The notes: generated from the letters alone by a model not told the origin. 64,000 bases of DNA from Streptomyces cyaneofuscatus (GCF_000718135.1 NZ_JOEM01000008.1:62001-126000), one strand, 5' to 3'. Shown: positions 8,117 through 16,319, counted from the stretch's first letter. Numbers and translations are program-made.

Positions 8117-8482
8117 ATGGTGCAGAGCAGCGCGGAAGACGTCGACCAGTACCTCGCCGAGCTCCCGGAGGCCCGCCGGGGCGCGCTCACCGAGCTGCGT
8201 GCGCTGTGCCGCGCGGAGCTGACGGGGTTCCGGGAGGTGATGGCGTACGGCATGCCCGTCTACCAGCGGGACGGGACCGGCGAGGTCGCCTTCGCCAGCC
8301 AGAAGCAGTACGTCTCGGTCTATCTCCTGCGCACCGATGTCCGGGAAGCGTTCGCGGACCGGCTGGCCGGCCACGACATGGGCAAGGGGTGCCTCCGCTT
8401 CCGTACGCCGGAGAAGATCGACTTCACACTCGTACGGGATCTGCTGCGGGCGACGGCGGCGACCCCCGGCCCCGCCTGCTGA
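8117..8482 (+). CDS. DUF1801-family protein
   Basis: 121 residues. The pattern fits DUF1801: VDQYLAELPEARRGALTELRAL, then MAYGMPVYQRDG, VSVYLL and MGKGCLRFRTPEKID. This is a small soluble alpha/beta fold found across bacteria with no agreed biochemical role. It appears to be made from a leaderless transcript. It ends seven bases from the stop of the opposing hydrolase gene. Confidence 0.75.
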   Translation: MVQSSAEDVDQYLAELPEARRGALTELRALCRAELTGFREVMAYGMPVYQRDGTGEVAFASQKQYVSVYLLRTDVREAFADRLAGHDMGKGCLRFRTPEKIDFTLVRDLLRATAATPGPAC

Positions 8483-8489
8483 GTACGCC

Positions 8490-9485
8490 CTACCGCAGCC
8501 CGTCCAGCCATTGCGTCAGCAGCCGGTTGACCTCATCGGGGCGCTCCTGCTGGATCCAGTGGCCGCAGCCTTCGAGGATGTGCGCGACGGACAGGCCGGG
8601 GAGGGTTGCCGGGTAGGCGTCGATGGCGTCGGCCATCCACGTGGTGGAGGCGTCGAGGGCGCCGCCGATGAAGAGGGAGGGCTGGGTGATGGGCGCTCCG
8701 TGCCAGGCGGCGAGGTCCTCCCAGTCCCGGCCGACGTTGCGGTAGCGGTTGAGGGCGCCGGTGAGGCCTGAGCGTTCGAACTCCCCGCTGTAGACGTCGA
8801 GGTCGGCCTCGGTGAGCCAGGCGGGCAGCGGGCCGGTGGGGAACCGGTCGGCGAGGTGCGCTCCCGGGGGTACGAAGAAGAGCTTGCCGTGCTCCTCGGG
8901 GGTGAGGGCTCCGCCGGTCAGCCCGGTGTAGAAGCCGGTGAGCCAGCCGCGTACATCCCGTTCGATCTCCGCCTCGGCCCGGCCGGGGGTCTGGAAGTAG
9001 CTGACGTAGAACTCCTCGTCCCCGCCGATCCGGGCGAAGCCGTCGGTGGGACGGTTCCCACCGCGGGGCGCGTAGGGGACGCTGAGCAGGCCCACGGCGG
9101 TGAAGACGTCCGGCCGCAGCAGGGCGCTGTTCGCCGCGATGGGCGAGCCCCAGTCGTGGCCGATGACGGTGGCGGTCTCCTCGCCGAGGGCGTGGACGAC
9201 GGCGGTGTTGTCGGCGACGTGGGCGAGCATCCGGTACGCGTCGGTGGCGGCGGGCTTGGCGGAACGCCCGTACCCGCGTACGTCGATGGCGGCGGCCCGG
9301 TATCCGGCGGCGGCGAGCGCGGGGAGCTGGTGGCGCCAGGAGTACCAGGACTCGGGGAAGCCGTGGACGAGGAGGACGAGGGGGCCGGTGCCCTGCTCGA
9401 CCAGGTGGATGCGGCCGCCGGGGGTGTCCACCAGGCGGTGGACCGCGCCGGGCGGGGTGGCGGGGTCCGTCGGGGGCTGCGGCAC
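8490..9485 (-). CDS. Alpha/beta hydrolase, epoxide hydrolase type
   Basis: 331 residues. Oxyanion motif HGFPESW (41-47), nucleophile elbow GHDWGS with Asp111 and a C-terminal catalytic His in GCGHWIQQE. The Asp nucleophile, in place of Ser, and the HGFP box point to soluble epoxide hydrolase or the related haloalkane dehalogenase group. The segment between about 140 and 240 would form the cap domain with the ring-opening tyrosines. Cytosolic, no signal peptide. A perfect 19-bp palindrome lies 121 bp upstream. The substrate is unknown. Confidence 0.85.
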   Translation of the reverse strand: MPQPPTDPATPPGAVHRLVDTPGGRIHLVEQGTGPLVLLVHGFPESWYSWRHQLPALAAAGYRAAAIDVRGYGRSAKPAATDAYRMLAHVADNTAVVHALGEETATVIGHDWGSPIAANSALLRPDVFTAVGLLSVPYAPRGGNRPTDGFARIGGDEEFYVSYFQTPGRAEAEIERDVRGWLTGFYTGLTGGALTPEEHGKLFFVPPGAHLADRFPTGPLPAWLTEADLDVYSGEFERSGLTGALNRYRNVGRDWEDLAAWHGAPITQPSLFIGGALDASTTWMADAIDAYPATLPGLSVAHILEGCGHWIQQERPDEVNRLLTQWLDGLR

Positions 9486-9605
9486 GGTTCCTCCTCGGGC
9501 GCCCCGGGGGTGCGGGGCGGTCGTGACAGGGCGGTCGGGCGGCCGGGCCGGAGTCCGGCCGCCCGGTCACGATCATTCGGGGGCGTCCGCCGCCCGCACA
9601 AGGAT

Positions 9606-9624
9606 CTTTGCCGTAACGGCAAAG
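9606..9624. promoter_or_regulatory. Perfect palindrome CTTTGCCGT-A-ACGGCAAAG
   Basis: Nine-base arms around a single central A. A one-base centre cannot form a normal RNA hairpin loop, so it looks like a dimer-binding site. It lies between the start of the epoxide hydrolase gene and the end of the upstream same-strand gene. Confidence 0.5.
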
Positions 9625-9640
9625 GGGGCGCGAGGCGCGG

Positions 9641-9874
9641 TCAGACGAGCAGCCGCAGCAGGTGCGCGCAGGCGGTGGCCTCGTCCGGGTGGCGGGCGAG
9701 GATCTCGTCCCGGCCGCGTTCGTACGCTCCGGTCTCCCAGCCGCCGTCCGCCGCCCGTCGGACGAAGAGGAAGTCGGGCGGGGTGGGGACCGGCTCGTGG
9801 ACGCCTTCGATCCGGTAGTAGCCGCCGGGGATCGAGGCCTCCATGAGTGCGGCGTGCAACGCCTGGCGGTTCAT
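9641..9874 (-). CDS. Small protein downstream of a TNT toxin-like gene, candidate immunity partner
   Basis: 77 residues, no signal peptide, so presumably cytoplasmic. Sequence features are GGYYRIEGVHE, PPDFLFVRR, WETGAYERG and an acidic C-terminal helix. I recognise no named family. It starts six bases after the stop of the TNT-domain gene on the same strand, without a visible ribosome site, so coupled translation is likely. A small intracellular protein directly after a secreted NAD glycohydrolase is where an antitoxin or immunity protein is usually found; that role is inferred from position only. Confidence 0.6.
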   Translation of the reverse strand: MNRQALHAALMEASIPGGYYRIEGVHEPVPTPPDFLFVRRAADGGWETGAYERGRDEILARHPDEATACAHLLRLLV

Positions 9875-9880
9875 GAGGTG

Positions 9881-10549
9881 TTACGCGGCCGAGGTGAGGT
9901 AGCCGTGGTCCAGCAGCCACTTCACGTTGAGCCGCTGCCCCTCGCCCGGGTTCAGGAAGACCGGGTCGAGCTTGATCTGCTGGCCGCCGCCGGGCTGCTC
10001 GAACCACGGGGCGATGCTGCCCTGCCAGACCCAGAAGGGCTTGGCCACCTTGTAGACGCGGTAGTCGCAGGGGGTCGCCGCCTCCCGGGTGTTGAGGTTC
10101 TGCGGGGGCAGGGCGCGCTCGGCGTAGGCGTCACCGGCCGGGGCCAGGTAGCCGCCGTACTCCGAGCCGAAGCGGTCCAGGCGCTGGCCGGGGCGGAGCT
10201 TGGCGGGCTCCTTGTCGATCTCGCCGTTGACCTCGCCGAAGCCGTCGTTGGGCGGGTACTTCCAGCTTCCGGTGTCCGCGGGCCCCTCCCAGTACTTCTT
10301 GAGGAAGGCCTGCGGGGAGAGGTCGCCGGTGCGCTGGTAGCCCTTCAGCAGCGGGCCGACCGGGGCGAGGCGGTTGTTCGGCAGCCACTTCGGGCCGAGC
10401 CGGGCGTCGCCGCGGTATTCGCCGGTGCAGGGTTCGTGCCGCTCGGCGGCGGCCGGGGCGTCCGGCTGCGGGGCTGCGTTGGCGGCGGGGGCGGTGATCA
10501 GTCCGGCGGTGATGCCGAGCGCGGCAAGTACGGTACGCATGCGGTTCAT
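9881..10549 (-). CDS. Secreted TNT-domain NAD glycohydrolase-like protein
   Basis: 222 residues. A Sec signal peptide (about 1-25, ending ANA-APQ) precedes a TNT (tuberculosis necrotizing toxin) type domain: YPPNDGF at 98-104, DRFGSEYGGYLAP at 125-137, RALPPQNLN and the C-terminal GSIAPWFEQPGGGQQ. TNT domains cleave NAD+; in mycobacteria the domain is the toxic end of CpnT. Here it is a stand-alone secreted protein with a short N-terminal part (CTGEYRGDARLGP). The ATG follows GAGGGG by eight bases. Catalysis is inferred from the family; the role could be competition or extracellular NAD use. Confidence 0.8.
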   Translation of the reverse strand: MNRMRTVLAALGITAGLITAPAANAAPQPDAPAAAERHEPCTGEYRGDARLGPKWLPNNRLAPVGPLLKGYQRTGDLSPQAFLKKYWEGPADTGSWKYPPNDGFGEVNGEIDKEPAKLRPGQRLDRFGSEYGGYLAPAGDAYAERALPPQNLNTREAATPCDYRVYKVAKPFWVWQGSIAPWFEQPGGGQQIKLDPVFLNPGEGQRLNVKWLLDHGYLTSAA

Positions 10550-10683
10550 TCAGGGGTCCCCTCGAGCACTGATGATCAATCAGACAGCTGACGAAGGGTA
10601 ACCGCTCGGCTACCTGGAGCATCGGCGCCATGCCGCTTTCCGGCCAGGACGGACCGTGCTGCCGGTCCTTGCGGGGACAGCGC

Positions 10684-10724
10684 CGCGCCCCGGCCGGGTG
10701 GAGCTGGAGCCCGGCCGGGGCGCG
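10684..10724 (-). terminator. Hairpin downstream of the LPMO gene
   Basis: Perfect 15-bp arms 10684-10698 and 10710-10724 with an 11-base loop, 22 bases beyond the LPMO stop on the minus strand. All-GC stem without a T-run. Confidence 0.7.
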
Positions 10725-10746
10725 TGGGGGGGGACAGGGCCTGCCG

Positions 10747-11262
10747 CTAGCTGACGTTGACGTCGATGCAGGCGTAGAAGGCGTTGACGGTGTCCGCGAT
10801 GTTCCAGACCGCGAGCACCTTCTGCTGACCGGTCTTGTTGCCGAAGTCGACCTGATGGGTGACGGTGGCGCCGGGCTGCGCGCCGCCGTCGTCGAACTCG
10901 GCGATCTTCTCGCCGCCGACGAAGTACTGCCAGGTGCTGGTCGAGTGGCGGGCGGTGAGCTTCCACTCGAACTGCTGCGAGCGGTTCACCGGGGTGACCG
11001 CCCAGCCCTTGGAGTCGTCGTCGAGCTCGGCGAATCCGCTGTTGCCGCCGCTGCAGCTGGTGAGGCCCTTGGGGCCCTCGACGCTCTGCGGTTCGTAGCT
11101 GATCGAGCCGCAGCTGACCGTACCGGCGGCGCACTGGGCCTGCCTGCTGGGCGGGTTGGAGATGTAGCCGTGGGCGTTGGCGGAGCTCGCCGGGAGGCTC
11201 AGGGCGAGGACCGGGGCGAGAACGGCGCCGACGGCGAGTGCGGTCTTCCTCTTCGTGTGCAT
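10747..11262 (-). CDS. AA10 lytic polysaccharide monooxygenase (chitin-active type)
   Basis: 171 residues, a single AA10 module without an added binding domain. The signal peptide ends ASSANA, leaving His31 as mature residue 1, the first ligand of the copper histidine brace. The second ligand is His106 in TARHSTSTW, and Phe162 in NAFYACIDV takes the axial position. Secreted; it oxidatively cleaves crystalline chitin or cellulose. The small single-domain form and the DasR-type site over its promoter favour chitin and cooperation with the GH18 chitinase at 41174. Good family match throughout. Confidence 0.92.
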   Translation of the reverse strand: MHTKRKTALAVGAVLAPVLALSLPASSANAHGYISNPPSRQAQCAAGTVSCGSISYEPQSVEGPKGLTSCSGGNSGFAELDDDSKGWAVTPVNRSQQFEWKLTARHSTSTWQYFVGGEKIAEFDDGGAQPGATVTHQVDFGNKTGQQKVLAVWNIADTVNAFYACIDVNVS

Positions 11263-11417
11263 GGTTCTCCTTCACTTGAGACCGCACCGCGCGGTGGCGG
11301 GCCGTGGGGGGCCCGGCTTCGGCGGCGAGGCCTCGCGAGTGTGGGGCCTACGAGGCGCGAAGGGCTGCAAGTCCCTTGCCGGACAGGCCTGATGACCGGT
11401 GCCGGAAAGGCCTTGCA

Positions 11418-11455
11418 CTTGGCCTAGACCATACTCACCGTCGCGGACGCGTCAA
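11418..11455 (-). promoter_or_regulatory. LPMO promoter with DasR-type (dre) site over the -10 box
   Basis: Reading the minus strand, TTGACG (11455-11450) is followed after 16 bp by TATGGT (11433-11428). The -10 overlaps TGGTCTAGGCCA (core at 11420-11431), which matches 11 of 12 positions of the DasR core TGGTCTAGACCA. DasR is the GntR-family GlcNAc repressor of streptomycetes. A site over the -10 box would repress the gene until glucosamine 6-phosphate is present. Confidence 0.75.
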
Positions 11456-11549
11456 GGGAGCGGTACGAGTGGCTGTACAAGGGGCGGGTGGGACGGCGAC
11501 CGGGCGCGGGCCGTGACGGTCGGTCACCGCGTCGGGTCGCCGGAGCGCA

Positions 11550-12263
11550 TCAGCCCTGGTCGTCGCCGTAGCGGACGGTGACGCGCTCGAAGCCGAGGGA
11601 GCCGAGCAGCCCCTTCAGCATGTCCGCTGTGTTCTTCTCGGCGCGGGCGGTCAGTCCGCTCTCCTTCGCCGCCTCCCCGATGTGCCGGACGGCCAGCTGG
11701 TTGACCGCCTGCTCGCTGCTCGGGTTGTCGGAGAAGAGGTCGCCGAGCCGGTCCAGGATTCCGCGCTGCTTGGAGACGGCGTAGGAGCGGTCCGGGTCCA
11801 GGGCCGGCTTGCCCAGCACCGCGTGCGGCAGCCGGATCTCGGCGGTGGTGCGGTCCTCGTTGATGACGACCCCGTCCTCGGTGACCTTCCCGAGGTCGAC
11901 GGAGGCGCCGACGGTGCCCGCGCCGACGAACAGGGTGCGGGTGCCGCGTACCGCGTCGGGCAGGAACTTGGCGTCCTTCTCCAGGTCGACGACGACCTGG
12001 AAGTTGCCCGAGGCCGCCTCGTACGCGCTCATGTCCTGGATCGACTTGAGGACCGCGGGGCCGGACCGGTCGTGGGTCTCCTCGCCGAAGAGGCTGTCGA
12101 GGCCCGGCAGCAGGCTGAGCTTGCCGGCGGCGAAGATCAGGGCCAGGACGGCGGCGCAGACGCCGACGGCCTTCAGCAGGCCCCGCCCGGGACGGGGCGT
12201 GGGCGTCTTCCCGCTCTGCGGGGCGGTATCCGTGGTTGCGTCGCTGGACGTCATGGACTGCAT
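11550..12263 (-). CDS. DUF4230-family membrane-anchored protein
   Basis: 237 residues. A Thr/Pro-rich cytoplasmic N-terminus and one transmembrane helix (about 31-50) are followed by an extracellular alpha/beta domain with repeated FQVVVDLEKDAKFLP, TLFVGAGTVGASVDLGKV and AEIRLPHAVLGKPALDPDRSYAV, which fits DUF4230. The function of the family is unknown. The first ATG (12263) has GGGGG six bases upstream; a second in-frame ATG lies three codons later. Transcribed in the same direction as the genes on either side, but separated from them. Confidence 0.7.
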   Translation of the reverse strand: MQSMTSSDATTDTAPQSGKTPTPRPGRGLLKAVGVCAAVLALIFAAGKLSLLPGLDSLFGEETHDRSGPAVLKSIQDMSAYEAASGNFQVVVDLEKDAKFLPDAVRGTRTLFVGAGTVGASVDLGKVTEDGVVINEDRTTAEIRLPHAVLGKPALDPDRSYAVSKQRGILDRLGDLFSDNPSSEQAVNQLAVRHIGEAAKESGLTARAEKNTADMLKGLLGSLGFERVTVRYGDDQG

Positions 12264-12356
12264 GTGACCCCCAGGCGCGTTTTCAACCCATCTCCCGTGC
12301 GGAATCAGCCAGTTCGGGTAGACGGATGCAGACGACGGACCTCAGGCCTTGATCCC

Positions 12357-13145
12357 CTAGGGGCGGCCGGTCAGCTCCGTGGTGTCGTCGGAGGTCGTCG
12401 TGGTGGTCACCGATGTGGTGACATTGCCGGCGAGGCCAAGCACCAGGAAGAGCACCACGAGCCACTTCCCGGCGCTGCTCATGACCAGCGGCCGGGTGGC
12501 GGAGCGGGAGTGTTCCGCTGCCACGGCGAGGTCGTCGTCGCCGAAGAGGCCCTTGGGGTAGGCCGGGGTGAGCATCATGGCGTACGCGGAGAACCGCATC
12601 CGGTAGCGCAGGGTGGCCGCGGTCGCCTCGAACAGGGGGCGCGGCATCCGTCCGAGGACCAGCGTGATGACCCACCAGACGAAGCACAGGGCCCACCAGC
12701 CGTAGACGGCGAGGCTCTGCACGATCGCCGCCGGGATCATCAGGAAGATCCGGAAAAGGACGGCGAGCCGGTTGAGGGTGGTGGGCCGTACGTCGATCTG
12801 GACCGGATAGTCCGGCGGCGGGGTCAGGGCAAAGGGCGGGTAGCGGTCGATCAGCAGCATCTGACTGGCCGACACGCGCATGTCGTACCCGAGGAACCGG
12901 GCGAGGAAGCGGAAGACGGGATCGGGCAGCCGTCCCAGCACCAGAGCGGCGAACCAGCCCACGATGACGGTGAAGAAGGCCGCGATGTGCAGGAAGAACA
13001 GCACGATGAAATGGGGAATCAGGAGCAGCAGCCGGAAGAAGACGGTCAGCCGGCGCTGGCGGCCGGGCTCGATGATGTCGAGGACGGGCCGGAACTCGTC
13101 GGCGTCGGTCTCCTTGCGGCCCGGGCTCCACCGGCCGTCGGCCAT
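12357..13145 (-). CDS. DUF4389 membrane protein
   Basis: 262 residues from ATG 13145, which follows GAGGAGGAG. About five transmembrane helices are arranged as two similar halves: each half has a hydrophobic pair (LTVFFRLLLLIPHFIVLFFLHI and LAVLFRIFLMIPAAIVQSL) followed by a VxWWVxxLxLGRxPRPxF-like segment. This internal duplication is typical of DUF4389. A last helix near the C-terminus (WLVVLFLVLGLAGNVTTSV) precedes a Thr-rich tail. Function unknown. On this frame the reading continues open far upstream, but the ribosome site fixes the start. Confidence 0.72.
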   Translation of the reverse strand: MADGRWSPGRKETDADEFRPVLDIIEPGRQRRLTVFFRLLLLIPHFIVLFFLHIAAFFTVIVGWFAALVLGRLPDPVFRFLARFLGYDMRVSASQMLLIDRYPPFALTPPPDYPVQIDVRPTTLNRLAVLFRIFLMIPAAIVQSLAVYGWWALCFVWWVITLVLGRMPRPLFEATAATLRYRMRFSAYAMMLTPAYPKGLFGDDDLAVAAEHSRSATRPLVMSSAGKWLVVLFLVLGLAGNVTTSVTTTTTSDDTTELTGRP

Positions 13146-13327
13146 GTCGCTCCTCCTCGGCAGGGGGTCCGTGCGGCAGCCGCGCGCAGGACATGCCCCC
13201 ACGCTGCGGCCGCGCGGGACGGCCCGCAAACGGCCGCGGCCCGAACGGGTGGAGCGGGCAGGGGCACAGGCAGCCCATGCCCGTGCCCTACCTGTACCCC
13301 TCTGCCTGTGCCTGTGCCCCGCTACGG

Positions 13328-14095
13328 TCAGCGCCTGCGGAGGCGGTCCAGCAGGGCGCGGCCGGAGCCGGGCTGTCCGACGCCGGCGGTGGGACGGCCG
13401 CTCGAACCCCTGGCCTTCGGCAGGCGCGTGGAGCCGGTCCGCGCCCCGGTCTCGACCGGCTCCTTCGCCTTGGTCGTGCCCCGGGCAGGCGTCCCGGCCT
13501 TCGTCGTGCCGGTCTTCGTCGTCCCCGTCTTCGTCTTGGTCCGGTAGGGCGTCTTCCTCTCCGCGGCCTTCGGCTCCGCCTCCGGCTCGACCGCCTCGGC
13601 CCGCGGAGTGTGCGCGTGCGCGTGGTAGCTGTGGCTGATCCGGCGGCCCAGCAGGAAGTAGCCGAGCAGGGCGCCCGACGTGTTGAGGATGACGTCGTCG
13701 ATGTCGAAGGCGCGGCCGGTGACCAGGGCACCCTGGACCAGTTCCACGAGGACCATGACGGCGGCGGTCAGCAGCGTCATGCTGATCATCCGCAGGCGGC
13801 GCGGCACGAGGAACGGGAGCAGCAGTCCGAAGGGCACACCGAGCAGCACATTGCCGCCGGCCTGCTTGCACGCGGCGAGGAACGTGTAGTCCTCGGCGTA
13901 CTGGCGCAGCGATCGGCCCGGCCGGAGATTCGACGTGACGATGTCCTCGGAGGCCGGCGAGGGGGTGAGTGTCACCTTTGCCAGGAGGATGGAGAACGCC
14001 ACCAGCCCCAGCAGCACCACGGTCAGGACGGTCACCCTCAGCAGCACGCGTGCCCATGTCCCCTGTCGCGTACGGGGTTTCGTCTCTGCAGTCAT
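13328..14095 (-). CDS. VanZ-family membrane protein with repetitive basic tail
   Basis: 255 residues. VanZ-like core with four predicted helices (about 19-40, 80-96, 103-122, 137-150) and the family signature QGALVTGRAFDIDDVILNTSGALLG in abbreviated form, where Asp residues mark the conserved loop. The cytoplasmic C-terminus (about 160-255) is low-complexity and rich in Lys, Thr and Arg, with KTGTTKTGTTKAGT-like repeats, and probably disordered. VanZ proteins are associated with low-level teicoplanin resistance or envelope stress, but most family members are uncharacterised. Confidence 0.75.
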   Translation of the reverse strand: MTAETKPRTRQGTWARVLLRVTVLTVVLLGLVAFSILLAKVTLTPSPASEDIVTSNLRPGRSLRQYAEDYTFLAACKQAGGNVLLGVPFGLLLPFLVPRRLRMISMTLLTAAVMVLVELVQGALVTGRAFDIDDVILNTSGALLGYFLLGRRISHSYHAHAHTPRAEAVEPEAEPKAAERKTPYRTKTKTGTTKTGTTKAGTPARGTTKAKEPVETGARTGSTRLPKARGSSGRPTAGVGQPGSGRALLDRLRRR

Positions 14096-14193
14096 GGCGG
14101 ACAGATGCCCCCGCCGGGGCGGAAAACACCCGGGTGGGCGTCCGGGCCTGAAAATCGCCCGGCCGCCCGGTGCCGCCTGCGACGATGGACCTC

Positions 14194-14694
14194 ATGAGCG
14201 CACGTGAGAAGAAGGACCTGCTGGCCGAGACCGACCGGCTGCGTGAGGAGGGCCGGGCCGGGGAGGCGCGCGAGCGGCTGCTCGCCCTGACCGCCGAGTT
14301 CCCCGACGACGCGGAGGTGGCCTACCGGACCGCGTGGGTCCACGACGTCCTGGGCCTGGAGACCGAGGCGGTGGCGTACTACGAGCGCAGCGTGGCGGGA
14401 ACGGGGCTCGGCGCGGAGGACCGGCGGGGGGCGCTGCTGGGCCTCGGCAGTACCTATCGGGTGCTGGGGCGGTACGGGCAGGCCGTGGAGACGCTGCGCC
14501 GGGGCGTCGAGGAGTTCCCGGACGACGGGGCGCTCCAGACGTTCCTGGCGATGGCGCTGTTCAACACGGAGGAGCACCACGAGGCGATGCAACTGCTGCT
14601 GCGGGTGGTGGCGTCGACCAGTGAGGACCGGCACGTCCAGCAGTACCGGCCGGCCATCGAGCACTACGCCAAGGACCTCCACGAGACGATGTGA
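14194..14694 (+). CDS. Tetratricopeptide-repeat protein
   Basis: 166 residues from ATG 14194 (MSAREKKDLLAETDRL); an in-frame ATG at 14170 lies in non-coding-like sequence. About four TPR units follow one another: the first near 8-40 (LREEGRAGEARERLLALTAEFPDDAEVAYRTAW), then DVLGLETEAVAYYERSV, RVLGRYGQAVETLRRGVEEFPDD and MALFNTEEHHEAMQLLLRVV. Cytosolic, acidic. Relatives are tetratricopeptide adaptor proteins with unknown partners. GACGAT seven bases before the ATG may be a weak -10 of a leaderless transcript. Confidence 0.8.
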   Translation: MSAREKKDLLAETDRLREEGRAGEARERLLALTAEFPDDAEVAYRTAWVHDVLGLETEAVAYYERSVAGTGLGAEDRRGALLGLGSTYRVLGRYGQAVETLRRGVEEFPDDGALQTFLAMALFNTEEHHEAMQLLLRVVASTSEDRHVQQYRPAIEHYAKDLHETM

Positions 14695-14806
14695 CCGGTG
14701 CTCCGGCCCACCCCAACCGGAGCACCGGGGGCAGGCGCCGGGCAACGGCGCGCCGCGTCCAGCGCGGCGCGCGGCACCGGAGCGCGTGCGTACCGAGAAT
14801 GCTCGC

Positions 14807-15526
14807 GTGCACTCCCCTCCCCCGCCCCCGTCCCCCTCTTCCCTCGCGTCATGGGCCGACGTCCCCTCCCGGCGCGGCGCGTGGGCGCTGCTGCTCCTGT
14901 CCGCGGCCTCCGGGGCGGCGGACGCGTTCGCCTTCCTCTGCGTGGGCCAGGTCTTCGCGGGGGTGATGACCGGGAATCTGGTCCTGCTGGGTGGTTCGGC
15001 GGCCGGGGCGGGCGAGGACGGTGTGGCGCTGCGAGTGGTCACCGCATTGGCTGCGTACGCGTGCGGGGTGGCGGCCGGGACGCTGATGGCCGGGCTCCCC
15101 CTGGGTCTGACGCTGCTGGCCGAGTCGGTCCTGCTCGGGGTGGCGGCCGCGCTGTGGGGGTTCGGGCTGGTCGCGTCGTACGGTGACCGGCTCGGACTGC
15201 TGGCCCTCGTGTCGCTGGCGATGGGCGTCCAGGGGCGGGTCCGGGTGACGCCGACGAACTATTTCACCGGGACCCTCACCTCGCTCGCCGGCCGTGCGGC
15301 GGCGCGCCGGCTGGAGCCGGGGGACGGCTGGGTGCTGGGCCGGCTGGGGGCGGTGGTGGCCGGGGCGGCCCTCGCGGCGCTGACGGAGCGGTGGTGGAGC
15401 CCCGGGGCCGCGGTGGGGGCGGCGGTCCTGGTGGCGGGGGCGGCGGTTCTCGAGACCGGGTGGCGCGGGGGCCGGAACACGGGGAAGCCCCGGCCGGATC
15501 GGGGGAATCCAGCCGGGGCGGCTTGA
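14807..15526 (+). CDS. DUF1275 (YoaK-like) membrane protein
   Basis: 239 residues if translated from GTG 14807; GTG 14786 in the same frame is an alternative. Six hydrophobic segments with the family signature SAASGAADAFAFLCVGQVFAGVMTGN in the first two helices and MGVQGRVRVTPTNYFTGTLTSL later. Both contain the conserved small-residue and TGN/TGT motifs of DUF1275. The function is unknown. A GAGAAT box six bases before GTG 14807 hints at a leaderless start. The C-terminal codons overlap a hairpin that probably ends transcription. Confidence 0.72.
   Translation: MHSPPPPPSPSSLASWADVPSRRGAWALLLLSAASGAADAFAFLCVGQVFAGVMTGNLVLLGGSAAGAGEDGVALRVVTALAAYACGVAAGTLMAGLPLGLTLLAESVLLGVAAALWGFGLVASYGDRLGLLALVSLAMGVQGRVRVTPTNYFTGTLTSLAGRAAARRLEPGDGWVLGRLGAVVAGAALAALTERWWSPGAAVGAAVLVAGAAVLETGWRGGRNTGKPRPDRGNPAGAA
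15487..15519 (+). terminator. Hairpin overlapping the 3' end of the DUF1275 gene
   Basis: GCCCCGGC (15487-15494) and GGAT pair with ATCC and GCCGGGGC (15512-15519) with one mismatched base on each side and a seven-base loop. It lies within the last codons. A further palindrome, GGGGACA-C-TGTCCCC, is at 15616-15630 in the gap before the converging L31 gene. Confidence 0.5.
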
Positions 15527-15750
15527 GTGCGGGCGTGAAGGGCGGTCGCCTCTCGGCGAGGGGCTCCAGGGGGCTTCGGCTGTGCGAACTTCCCCCATGG
15601 GCTGTGGTGAGGCCCGGGGACACTGTCCCCCTCACACCCACGTATAGATGAACGATAAACCATCTCGGACTGTTCCCGGGAACCCGCCCCCGTGGATGTG
15701 ATCCACGGCACGGAATCCCCGGTTCCGTCGTCGGCCGGGGCCGGCGACGG

Positions 15751-16011
15751 TCAGCTCCGGGACGCCTCGTCGGTGCCGTAACGGCGCTGGAACCGCTCCA
15801 CGCGGCCGGCCGTGTCGAGCACCTGACGGCCCCCGGTGTAGAACGGATGGCTCGCGGACGAGGTCTCCACGTCGATGACGGGGTAGGTGTTGCCGTCCTC
15901 CCAGGTCACGCGCGCGCCGGAGTCGGCGGTCGAGCGGGTCAGGAAGGCGACGTCCGCCGCACGGTCGCGGAAGACCACGGGGCGGGAGACGGGGTGGATG
16001 CGGGACTTCAT
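15751..16011 (-). CDS. rpmE2: Ribosomal protein L31, type B (zinc-free)
   Basis: 86 residues: [16 protein letters not shown], then [14 protein letters not shown]. The CxxC zinc knuckles of the normal L31 are absent, so this is the zinc-independent C-minus form that replaces the zinc protein during zinc limitation. It lies 106 bp downstream of an L33 gene on the same strand. In streptomycetes such copies are usually repressed by Zur, which fits the palindrome upstream of the L33 gene. Confidence 0.9.
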   Translation of the reverse strand: MKSRIHPVSRPVVFRDRAADVAFLTRSTADSGARVTWEDGNTYPVIDVETSSASHPFYTGGRQVLDTAGRVERFQRRYGTDEASRS

Positions 16012-16044
16012 GGATGCGTTCCTTGCTCGCCGATGGTGTCGGCT

Positions 16045-16092
16045 GTGACAGGTGCGGTGGCGGTGACAGGTGCGGTGGCGGTGGCGGTGGCG
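16045..16092. repeat. Two tandem 18-bp repeats plus GTGGCG units
   Basis: The unit GTGACAGGTGCGGTGGCG occurs at 16045-16062 and again at 16063-16080, followed by GTGGCG twice (16081-16092). It lies in the gap between the L33 and L31 genes and is non-coding. Confidence 0.8.
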
Positions 16093-16117
16093 TACGGGTC
16101 TCCTCCGCGCGATCCGG

Positions 16118-16282
16118 TCAGCGGGCTTCGCGGAAGAGGACGTGCTGCCCGGCGGCGGCGTCGAACTTGCGCAGTTCCAGCCGGTCGGGGGTGTTGCGGC
16201 GGTTCTTGCGGGTCACGTAGCTGCTCCCCGTTCCGGCGGTGGACCGGAGGGTCACGACGGGCCTGAGGTCGTTGCGTGCCAT
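16118..16282 (-). CDS. rpmG: Ribosomal protein L33
   Basis: 54 residues from ATG 16282: [40 protein letters not shown] is the complete L33 pattern, split here as ARNDLRPVV and [19 protein letters not shown]. It has no zinc-binding cysteines, matching the L31 partner. Longer frames exist, but MARND is the family start. Confidence 0.9.
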   Translation of the reverse strand: MARNDLRPVVTLRSTAGTGSSYVTRKNRRNTPDRLELRKFDAAAGQHVLFREAR

Positions 16283-16319
16283 GGGCGCCTCCCGTGGTGC
16301 TCGACGACTCCACTCCCGT

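Noticed and set aside
10573..10596. TCAGACAGCTGACG upstream of the TNT gene as a third copy of the TCTGA-N7-TCAGA operator
   Set aside because: Arm order and spacing differ and the TTT/TTCTTT flanks are absent.
13146..14195. Upstream in-frame extension of the DUF4389 gene to 14195
   Set aside because: The extension overlaps the VanZ gene, has no domain and no ribosome site; GAGGAGGAG before ATG 13145 fixes the start.
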